In this document: positions 8,069 through 15,269 of the stretch, piece by piece
Numbering within the stretch: the first letter of the stretch is position 1
Layout: each line of letters begins with the position of its first letter
Program-made: the position numbers and the translations under genes
The notes under the pieces: generated by a model
The model's database searches: none
What the model saw: the letters and a program-made list of their open reading frames with translations, nothing else
What the model was told of the DNA's origin: nothing
From: Lachnoclostridium sp. UBA1308
Lineage (GTDB): Bacteria; Bacillota; Clostridia; Lachnospirales; Lachnospiraceae
DNA length: 64,000 nt
Direction: 5' to 3'
NCBI GenBank assembly: GCA_002307215.1
Contig: DBTU01000010.1
Coordinates: forward strand, 21,487-85,486

Positions 8069-8331
8069 ATGATTCAAACGTCAAAAGACGAAAATTAACT
8101 TAAAACATGTATGCCGTTGTATCTATCTATATACATGCGGGCAGACCGGCTGACGACGGCTGTCAATATTCGTTTTGAGACTCAAGTGAAATGGCGCCTA
8201 CTTTTGCGACATTTTCACTATGTTTTGAGGCTCGAATAAGAATATGCCTAGGAAGGAAAGGCAACCAAATGCATATAGATACTACGACATTCATGGCATT
8301 TCCTAAAAGTGACTTTTGACATTCGAATCAT
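8069..8331 (+). mobile_element. MITE-like element, complete copy
   Basis: A 263-bp non-coding element has imperfect terminal inverted repeats of about 19 bp: ATGATTCAAACGTCAAAAG at the left and its near-complement, starting CTTTTGACATT, at the right. Inside lie two related segments, TGAGNCTCAAAAC, and the motif GACAGCCGTCGTCAGCCGG. A truncated copy in the opposite orientation lies at 5345-5540. There is no transposase gene in the element or window, so any mobility would need a transposase in trans. No target-site duplication could be recognised with confidence. Confidence 0.8.
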
Positions 8332-8432
8332 GCAACTTTATTCATTTAGCTACCTAGAAGGGGACTTTTTCAGTACCCTCGCATATAAACTCGCTAAGTG
8401 AGCGTAAAAGCAGCATAGAAATGAGGTAAATT

Positions 8433-8879
8433 ATGAGAATATTGGTGGATGCAGATGCCTGTCCGGTAAAAGAGATTATCGAGGTGGTTGCAAAGAAGCT
8501 ACAGCTGCCGGTCGTTATGTTCATTGACACAAGCCACATCCTAACCTCCGGGTATAGTGAGATTATCTCCGTGAGCAAAGCGCCGGATGCGGTTGATTTT
8601 GCACTGATTAACCAAACCTACAAGGGGGATGTCGTGGTGACCCAGGATTATGGAGTGGCGGCCATGGCGCTCGGAAAAGGAGCGCATGCCATTCATCCGG
8701 GTGGGAAGATCTATACTGATTATAATATCGATGTCATGCTGATGGAGCGTGATATTGCGAAGAGATGCCGAAGGGCGGGAGAACGGATTAAGGGACATAA
8801 CAAGAAAAGAACGAACGAGGATGATAGCCGCTTTGAGCAAGCATTTGAAGCTCTTTGCAGAAAAGCATCAGGAAACTAA
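8433..8879 (+). CDS. UPF0178 (YaiI/YqxD) family protein
   Basis: The 148-residue protein shows the diagnostic start MRILVDADACPVK and the segment VVTQDYGVAAMAL of the UPF0178/DUF188 family. The acidic residues in DADACP and TQDYG resemble the metal site of PIN/NYN-type nucleases, to which the family is structurally likened, but no reaction is established. The ribosome binding site is GAGGT. It lies 42 bp upstream of an ABC exporter pair on the same strand and could be co-transcribed. Family membership is sure, the function is not. Confidence 0.88.
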   Translation: MRILVDADACPVKEIIEVVAKKLQLPVVMFIDTSHILTSGYSEIISVSKAPDAVDFALINQTYKGDVVVTQDYGVAAMALGKGAHAIHPGGKIYTDYNIDVMLMERDIAKRCRRAGERIKGHNKKRTNEDDSRFEQAFEALCRKASGN

Positions 8880-8921
8880 AGACTAAAAATGACGTTAGTG
8901 TGAAATCACATAGGAGCAGAC

Positions 8922-10670
8922 ATGATAAGTTTAGCAAGGTATTTAAAGTATTTTAAGAAGGAATTAATGATTGGACCATTTTTTAAGCTGTTGGAGGCGG
9001 TCTTTGAATTAATTGTTCCTCTGGTGATGGCCTCCATCATTGATATCGGGATTAAAAATGGAGATAAAAGATATGTACTTGAGCGGGGTGCGATCATTCT
9101 ACTGCTGGGTATTGTAGGACTTCTATTTGCACTGATCTGTCAGTACAGTGCTGCAAGGGCTTCTCAGGGTTTTGGAACTCGGGTACGCAATGATTTATTT
9201 GCACATATTAATACTCTGTCACATGCTGAGTTGGATCAATTGGGTACCAATTCGCTGATCACGGTTATTACGAACGATGTCAATCAGGTGCAGCTTGCCG
9301 TAGCCATGTTAATTCGCCTAGTGGTACGTGCGCCCTTTCTCGTTATCGGGGCGACGGTTATGGCGATGTTTCTGGATTTGAAGGTGTCTTTGATCTTTCT
9401 TGCGGTGGTTCCGGTAATTTCCTTCTTATTGTATATCATAATGAAAAAATCCATTCCCTTTTATCGTATCAGGCAGAAGGCTCTGGATAAGATATCGTTG
9501 GTCACCAGGGAAAATCTGACCGGTGCCAGGGTAATACGAGCATTTTCAAGACAGGAGAGAGAGGAACAGCGCTTTGAACAGGTGAATGGGGAGGCGGCTG
9601 ATATCGCAATCCATGTCGGAAAGCTTTCAGCGCTTCTAAGTCCGGCAACCTTTGTTATAATGAATTTTGCCATTTGTGCAATCATTTGGTTTGGTGGTAT
9701 GCGTGTAAATACAGGGAAGCTGACGCAGGGAGAGGTCATAGCCTTAATCAATTATATGATGCAGATTTCTCTTGCACTTGTTGTGGTTGCGAATTTGGTT
9801 ATCATTTTTACGAAGGCAGCAGCTTGCGCTACAAGAATTAATAAGATATTTGATATGAAAGCATCGATATCGGAGGGAACCTATCAGGGGGAAGCAGGTG
9901 ATTTGTCTTGCGACGAACATGCTCCTATCCTTTCACTTCGTAATATTTCCTTTGCATATCCGGGTTCCGAGGAATATGCACTTGAGGATATCAGCTTTGA
10001 CATTTTTCAGGGTGAGACAATCGGAATTATCGGTGGTACCGGCTCCGGTAAATCCACCCTGGTAAATCTGTTGCCCCGTTTTTATGATGTTACCGAAGGA
10101 GCGATCAAACTGGAGGGCACTTTGCTGAAGGAGTATACGCATGAGGCAATAAGAAGCCGGTTTGGTATTGCACCGCAGAAGGCAGTGCTGTTTTACGGAA
10201 GTATTCGCGATAATCTAAAGATGGCAAAGCCGGAGGCCACTGAGAAAGAACTATGGAAGGCGATCAGGACAGCGCAGGCAGAAGAATTTGTAGACAAGCT
10301 GCCGGGGAAGCTTGATTATATGATTATGCAGGACGGGAAGAATCTGTCCGGAGGACAAAAGCAGAGGTTAACCATAGCCCGTGCGCTGGTCGCTAACCCG
10401 AAGCTGTTGATTTTGGATGATAGTTCAAGTGCGCTGGATTATACGACCGATGCAGGTCTTCGCAGAGCACTTAAGACAGAATGTGCGGATATGGCGATTC
10501 TCATGGTGGGGCAGAGGGCCGCAGCTATAAAGCAGGCAGACAGGATTATTGTTTTGGAGGATGGCAAGCTTGCAGGAATCGGAAGGCACAGTGAGTTAAT
10601 GGAGAGCTGTGAAGTTTATAGAGAAATCTGTTTATCCCAGTTGAGTGAAGAGGAGGTAAACAGAGGATGA
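8922..10670 (+). CDS. Heterodimeric ABC exporter, subunit with degenerate ATPase site
   Basis: This 582-residue half-transporter has a six-helix membrane domain (about 1-310) and a nucleotide-binding domain (about 335-575). Walker A GGTGSGKST is near residue 370 and the intact signature LSGGQ near 473. The catalytic glutamate after Walker B is aspartate (ILD499-D500), and the H-loop histidine is glutamine (Q531 in VGQRAAA). Such a half pairs with a catalytically competent partner, as in BmrC/BmrD and TM287/288. The next gene overlaps by 4 bp and supplies that partner. Substrates are probably hydrophobic drugs or lipids, an inference from the family. Confidence 0.9.
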   Translation: MISLARYLKYFKKELMIGPFFKLLEAVFELIVPLVMASIIDIGIKNGDKRYVLERGAIILLLGIVGLLFALICQYSAARASQGFGTRVRNDLFAHINTLSHAELDQLGTNSLITVITNDVNQVQLAVAMLIRLVVRAPFLVIGATVMAMFLDLKVSLIFLAVVPVISFLLYIIMKKSIPFYRIRQKALDKISLVTRENLTGARVIRAFSRQEREEQRFEQVNGEAADIAIHVGKLSALLSPATFVIMNFAICAIIWFGGMRVNTGKLTQGEVIALINYMMQISLALVVVANLVIIFTKAAACATRINKIFDMKASISEGTYQGEAGDLSCDEHAPILSLRNISFAYPGSEEYALEDISFDIFQGETIGIIGGTGSGKSTLVNLLPRFYDVTEGAIKLEGTLLKEYTHEAIRSRFGIAPQKAVLFYGSIRDNLKMAKPEATEKELWKAIRTAQAEEFVDKLPGKLDYMIMQDGKNLSGGQKQRLTIARALVANPKLLILDDSSSALDYTTDAGLRRALKTECADMAILMVGQRAAAIKQADRIIVLEDGKLAGIGRHSELMESCEVYREICLSQLSEEEVNRG

Positions 10671-12418
10671 AGAAGAAAACAGAGAATACCAAAGTATTGA
10701 AAAGGTTGCTTAACCTTACAAAGCCTTATCGTTTCTCTATGGTGATGGCCCTGGTTTGTGCCATAGCGAGTGTGACGCTGTCCTTATTTACTCCGATTTT
10801 GATCGGAAAAGCTGTGGATAGTATTATCGGAAAAGGCGTAGTCAATTTTACTAAAATAGCGGAAATCATCCTGCAGTTGGCAATGGTAATCGCGGGAAGT
10901 GCTTTATTTCAATGGCTGATGACCTTTCATACGAATCGAATTACGTATAAGACCGTGAAGGATTTGAGGACAAAAGCATATCGTCAGTTGAATTTGGTAC
11001 CCCTAAAATATATAGATCAAAACTCCCATGGTAATATTATTAACCGTATTGTTAACGATATTGATGCAGTATCGGACGGGCTGCTTCAAGGCTTTGCGGG
11101 GCTTTTCACCGGTATCATTACCATATTGGGGACAATTATTTTCATGCTGTCCATAAATATAAGAATTGGGATGGTTGTGATTCTTCTTACTCCGTTGTCC
11201 CTTTTTGTGGCAGCCTTTATCTCAAAACGAATTTTTTATAAATTTAGTGAGCAGTCGAGGATTAAGGGCGAGATGGGTGGACTGATTGAGGAAATGATCG
11301 GTAACCAGAAGATAGTAAAGACATTTTCCTATGAGGACAGGTCAATTGAACGATTTGAAGAGATCAACGAAAGGCTGCATGAGTGTGGTGTGAAAGCGCA
11401 GTTTTACTCCTCGCTGACCAATCCCTGCACACGATTCGTAAATGGTATTGTGTATATGGCCGTCGGAGTCTATGGAGCATTTACGGCAATTAACGGAGGA
11501 ATTACGATAGGACAGCTTTCGAGCTTCTTAGCCTATGCCAATCAGTATACCAAGCCCTTTAATGAAATCTCCGGAATTATTACGGAACTTCAATCGGCGC
11601 TTGCTTCTGCGGGGAGAGTATTTGCTTTGATTGATGAGCTTCCGGAAAGCTCCGATGAGAACTTGCTTAATGAAGTGACATGCAGCGAAAGTATAAAGTT
11701 AAAGAATGTGGATTTTTCCTATCAAAGAGCAACTCCATTAATTAAGAACTTTAATCTGGAGGTAAAGCCGGGCCAGAGGATTGCAATCGTTGGGCCCACC
11801 GGCAGCGGAAAGACAACCATCATCAACCTTTTGATGCGTTTTTATGATACGGAGGCAGGAGATATCGATATCGACGGCATCGACATTAAATCCATGAAGC
11901 GAAAAGCCTTAAGGAGAATGTATGGAATGGTATTGCAAGATACTTGGCTGTTTCATGGTACAGTAAGGGATAATATTGCTTACGGACGGGAAGATGCCTC
12001 CGAGGAGGAGATGATCAGTGCCGCAAAGGCGGCATTTGCACATAGCTTTATTAAGCGTTTACCAATGGGTTATGATACGGTGCTCGCCGAGGACGGGGGC
12101 AATATCTCCCAAGGACAGAAGCAGCTGCTGTGTATCGCTCGAGTTATGCTGATGAAACCGTCGATGTTAATTCTTGATGAGGCGACGAGTAATATTGATA
12201 CCCGAACCGAGATTAATATTCAAAAGGCATTTGCAAAATTAATGGAAGGGCGTACGAGCTTTGTCGTTGCTCATCGTCTGTCAACAATACAAGAAGCCGA
12301 TCAAATACTGGTGATGGATAACGGTCGGTTAATAGAACAAGGCAGACATGAGGAACTGCTGAAGCAGGAGGGCTTTTATACAAAGCTTTATAACAGTCAA
12401 TTTGCCGGCATAATGTAA
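10667..12418 (+). CDS. Heterodimeric ABC exporter, catalytic subunit
   Basis: The 583-residue partner has the same membrane plus ATPase layout. Here Walker B ends D504-E505 and the H-loop is VVAH536R, both canonical. Its signature motif is ISQGQ instead of LSGGQ. The two subunits are therefore complementary: the composite site made of this Walker A/B and the other subunit's LSGGQ should hydrolyse ATP, while the second site is degenerate. The ATGA overlap with the upstream gene points to translational coupling. The unrelated-looking gap to rubrerythrin (130 bp) holds a palindrome but no clear terminator. Confidence 0.92.
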   Translation: MKKKTENTKVLKRLLNLTKPYRFSMVMALVCAIASVTLSLFTPILIGKAVDSIIGKGVVNFTKIAEIILQLAMVIAGSALFQWLMTFHTNRITYKTVKDLRTKAYRQLNLVPLKYIDQNSHGNIINRIVNDIDAVSDGLLQGFAGLFTGIITILGTIIFMLSINIRIGMVVILLTPLSLFVAAFISKRIFYKFSEQSRIKGEMGGLIEEMIGNQKIVKTFSYEDRSIERFEEINERLHECGVKAQFYSSLTNPCTRFVNGIVYMAVGVYGAFTAINGGITIGQLSSFLAYANQYTKPFNEISGIITELQSALASAGRVFALIDELPESSDENLLNEVTCSESIKLKNVDFSYQRATPLIKNFNLEVKPGQRIAIVGPTGSGKTTIINLLMRFYDTEAGDIDIDGIDIKSMKRKALRRMYGMVLQDTWLFHGTVRDNIAYGREDASEEEMISAAKAAFAHSFIKRLPMGYDTVLAEDGGNISQGQKQLLCIARVMLMKPSMLILDEATSNIDTRTEINIQKAFAKLMEGRTSFVVAHRLSTIQEADQILVMDNGRLIEQGRHEELLKQEGFYTKLYNSQFAGIM

Positions 12419-12506
12419 ATAAAGAATTAAGCAAGCTGAATTCTTGGCAGTCATCGAGATTGGCAGTCACGATGAGAATATCATTTAACAATATTCCTAA
12501 GGTGTC

Positions 12507-12530
12507 ATATTATATTAATGGATATAATAT
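12507..12530. promoter_or_regulatory. AT-rich palindrome before rubrerythrin
   Basis: ATATTATAT (12507-12515) and ATATAATAT (12522-12530) form a perfect inverted repeat with a 6-bp centre, just before the ribosome binding site of the rubrerythrin gene. The composition resembles Fur/PerR-type operators, and rubrerythrins are often under PerR, but the arm spacing differs from the 7-1-7 PerR consensus. Confidence 0.45.
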
Positions 12531-12548
12531 GAGCGGAGGATTTCCACG

Positions 12549-13103
12549 TTGTATAATAATGGGGATAATTTCAAGGTTAGCAATACTTACAAGAATCTAC
12601 AGGAGGCATTTAAAGGTGAAACTTCAGCCAGCGGCAAATACGCCATATTCGGTATGAAAGCAAAGGAGGAAGGCTATGAACAGATCGGTAATATTTTTAT
12701 GGAGACTTCCGGCAATGAACGGGAGCATGCAGAAATCTGGTACCGAATTCTGAACGGTGGGGAGGTTCCGACCACGCTGGATAATCTAATAAATGCTTAC
12801 AACGGAGAGAACTTTGAATGGACGAAAATGTATACCGATTACGCTGCGGAAGCAAGAAAAGAAGGCTATCCGGAGATTGCACGCTTGTTTGAAGGAGTTG
12901 CGTCAATTGAACATCATCATGATGCCAGATTCCGGAAACTGGCACAGAATATCATGTATGATAAGGTTTTCTGCAGAGATAACAAGGTAGTCTGGATATG
13001 CTTAAATTGCGGGAATCTATACTATGGAGAATGTGCACCGGAGATTTGTCCGGTCTGTGATTACCCCCAAGGATATTATCAGCTAAACTGTGAAAATTAC
13101 TAA
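12549..13103 (+). CDS. Rubrerythrin
   Basis: Rubrerythrins reduce hydrogen peroxide in anaerobes with a diiron centre fed from rubredoxin-type iron. The N-terminal four-helix domain shows the paired E-x-x-H ligands (EREH and EHHH contexts), and the C-terminus has a rubredoxin-like site with CLNCG and CPVC. The start is TTG at 12549, chosen because GCGGAGG lies 8-9 nt upstream and the first usable ATG lies more than 100 bp downstream, inside the ferritin-like domain. At 184 residues it is of normal length. It sits between the exporter and the SOS-type uvrB promoter, so it is probably a single transcription unit. Confidence 0.93.
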   Translation: MYNNGDNFKVSNTYKNLQEAFKGETSASGKYAIFGMKAKEEGYEQIGNIFMETSGNEREHAEIWYRILNGGEVPTTLDNLINAYNGENFEWTKMYTDYAAEARKEGYPEIARLFEGVASIEHHHDARFRKLAQNIMYDKVFCRDNKVVWICLNCGNLYYGECAPEICPVCDYPQGYYQLNCENY

Positions 13104-13109
13104 AAATAA

Positions 13110-13122
13110 GAACAAACATTCG
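13110..13122. promoter_or_regulatory. Possible LexA (SOS) box upstream of uvrB
   Basis: GAAC-AAAC-ATTC followed by G matches the Gram-positive LexA site (GAAC-N4-GTTC) except for one base in the right half. It lies 8 bp upstream of the -35 box of uvrB, a gene commonly controlled by LexA in Firmicutes. Confidence 0.4.
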
Positions 13123-13130
13123 AAAATGTA

Positions 13131-13159
13131 TTGATTTTACATTACTGCTATGCTATAAT
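13131..13159 (+). promoter_or_regulatory. Promoter for uvrB
   Basis: TTGATT at 13131-13136 and a perfect TATAAT at 13154-13159 are spaced by 17 bp. The promoter lies inside the upstream extension of the open frame, which shows that the extension is not coding. Confidence 0.75.
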
Positions 13160-13196
13160 TGCATTCAAAATATACGACAGTGGAGGTGAGATGAAT

Positions 13197-15185
13197 ATGG
13201 AGTTTAAACTTGTTTCGGAATTTGAGCCTACCGGAGATCAGCCGGATGCAATTAAGGCCCTTGTGGATGGATTTGCAGAAGGTAATCAATGTCAGACACT
13301 ATTGGGCGTAACCGGATCGGGAAAGACATTTACCATGGCTAACATTATTCAGCAAATTCAGAAGCCGACACTGATCATCGCACATAATAAGACACTTGCA
13401 GCGCAGTTGTATGGTGAATTCAAAGAGTTTTTTCCGGAGAATGCCGTAGAATATTTTGTAAGCTATTATGATTATTATCAGCCGGAGGCATATGTTCCAT
13501 CAACTGACACTTATATAGAGAAGGATTCTTCTATTAATGAAGAAATTGATAAATTGAGGCACTCCGCTACGGCATCTCTGACAGAACGCAAGGATGTTAT
13601 AATAGTTGCCAGTGTTTCCTGCATCTATGGACTGGGTAGTCCGATTGACTATCAGAATATGGTGCTTTCCTTAAGACCGGGGATGTTCAAGGATCGGGAT
13701 GAAGTACTGCATAAGTTAATTGAGATTCAATATGACCGTAATGATATGGATTTTAAGAGAGGTACGTTCCGTGTCAGGGGAGATGTTGTTGAGGTTTTTC
13801 CGGCTTCATCGGCAGATATTGCAATTCGACTTGAATTTTTCGGTGATGAGGTTGAGAGGATTCTGGAAATAGATGTGCTGACCGGAGAGGTTAAGAACAC
13901 TTTGGAGCATATCGTAGTATTCCCGGCCTCTCATTATGTCGTTGCTCCGGACAAGCTGGAGGAAGCGATTAAGAAGATAGAAATTGAACTGGAAGAAAGA
14001 GTCCGTTACTTTAATAGTGAGGACAAGCTTTTAGAGGCACAGAGAATATCGGAAAGAACTAATTTTGATATTGAAATGCTTAGAGAGACAGGTTTTTGCT
14101 CCGGAGTTGAGAATTATTCGAGACATCTTACCGGGCTTGAAGCTGGATGTCCGCCTTTTACCCTGATGGATTATTTTTCTGAGGATTTCATGATCATTGT
14201 GGATGAGTCCCATATATCACTTCCACAGATTAGGGGGATGTATGCCGGAGACCGCGCAAGAAAAACAACACTTGTGGATTTTGGCTTTCGCTTGCCTTCT
14301 GCTATGGATAACCGACCACTCAATTTTCAGGAATTTGAAAGTAAAATCAGCCAGATACTGTTCGTATCGGCAACGCCTTCCGTTTATGAAAGTGAGCATG
14401 AACTATTAAGAACCGAGCAAGTAATCCGACCAACAGGTCTGCTTGACCCGGTGGTTATGGTAAGACCGGTAAGCGGTCAGATTGATGATTTGTTAGGCGA
14501 GATTCATAAAGAAATTAGTAAGAAGAATAAGGTTCTGGTTACAACACTTACCAAGAAGATGGCGGAGGATTTGACCTCCTATCTCAGAGAGGTTGGAATC
14601 AGGATAAGGTATCTCCACTCGGATATTAATACACTGGAGCGTTCTGAGATTATTCGCGATATGCGATTGGATGTTTTTGATGTGCTTGTCGGTATCAATC
14701 TTCTTCGTGAAGGTCTCGATATTCCCGAGGTGGGACTGGTGGCAATCTTGGATGCGGACAGAGAAGGGTTTCTGAGGTCTGAGACCTCGTTGGTTCAGAC
14801 AATCGGGCGTGCCGCACGTAATTCGGAAGGACATGTTGTCATGTATGCCGACGTTATGACAGATTCCATGAATAGAGCTATTTCGGAAACCAATCGAAGA
14901 AGACAGATTCAGCAGGAATATAATGATAAGCATGGTATTACACCTACGACGATCAAGAAGAAGGTTCGTGATTTGATCAGCATATCTAAGAAGTCAGAGG
15001 CAGACCTTAAGAATATTGAGAAGGACATGGAATCCATGTCACGTCAAGAACTGGAAGCCTTGGTTAAGAATATTGCGAAACAAATGCATACAGCGGCAGC
15101 GGAGCTCAACTTTGAGCAGGCAGCACTGCTCAGAGATAAGATGATAGAATTAAAGAAGCAGTTACAGGAAGTCAGCGGTAAGTAG
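13197..15185 (+). CDS. uvrB: Excinuclease ABC subunit B
   Basis: UvrB is the damage-verifying helicase-like subunit of nucleotide excision repair; it receives damaged DNA from UvrA and recruits UvrC. Walker A GVTGSGKTFT is near residue 35, the DNA-threading beta-hairpin region (YYDYYQPEAYVP) near 95, the helicase motifs follow, and a C-terminal UVR domain (FEQAALLRDK) ends the protein. The start at 13197 gives 662 residues, the normal size, with GGAGGTG at 8 nt; the ATG at 13191 would be too close. uvrA follows, then two further nucleic-acid maintenance genes. Confidence 0.97.
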   Translation: MEFKLVSEFEPTGDQPDAIKALVDGFAEGNQCQTLLGVTGSGKTFTMANIIQQIQKPTLIIAHNKTLAAQLYGEFKEFFPENAVEYFVSYYDYYQPEAYVPSTDTYIEKDSSINEEIDKLRHSATASLTERKDVIIVASVSCIYGLGSPIDYQNMVLSLRPGMFKDRDEVLHKLIEIQYDRNDMDFKRGTFRVRGDVVEVFPASSADIAIRLEFFGDEVERILEIDVLTGEVKNTLEHIVVFPASHYVVAPDKLEEAIKKIEIELEERVRYFNSEDKLLEAQRISERTNFDIEMLRETGFCSGVENYSRHLTGLEAGCPPFTLMDYFSEDFMIIVDESHISLPQIRGMYAGDRARKTTLVDFGFRLPSAMDNRPLNFQEFESKISQILFVSATPSVYESEHELLRTEQVIRPTGLLDPVVMVRPVSGQIDDLLGEIHKEISKKNKVLVTTLTKKMAEDLTSYLREVGIRIRYLHSDINTLERSEIIRDMRLDVFDVLVGINLLREGLDIPEVGLVAILDADREGFLRSETSLVQTIGRAARNSEGHVVMYADVMTDSMNRAISETNRRRQIQQEYNDKHGITPTTIKKKVRDLISISKKSEADLKNIEKDMESMSRQELEALVKNIAKQMHTAAAELNFEQAALLRDKMIELKKQLQEVSGK

Positions 15186-15195
15186 AGCATAATAA

Positions 15196-15237
15196 AATAA
15201 TATTGATTAGAGTGTCAAATCGAAAATCAATATTATT
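15196..15237. repeat. 12-bp perfect hairpin between uvrB and uvrA
   Basis: AATAATATTGAT (15196-15207) and ATCAATATTATT (15226-15237) form a perfect but very AT-rich stem with an 18-nt loop. It could attenuate read-through or protect mRNA; there is no T-run of the intrinsic-terminator type. Confidence 0.5.
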
Positions 15238-15269
15238 TATATAAAAAATAATTTGGAATAGGTGGAGCA

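Noticed and set aside
13131..13196. Upstream start (TTG 13131) for uvrB
   Set aside because: The extension contains the -35 and -10 boxes and the ribosome binding site, so it cannot be coding.
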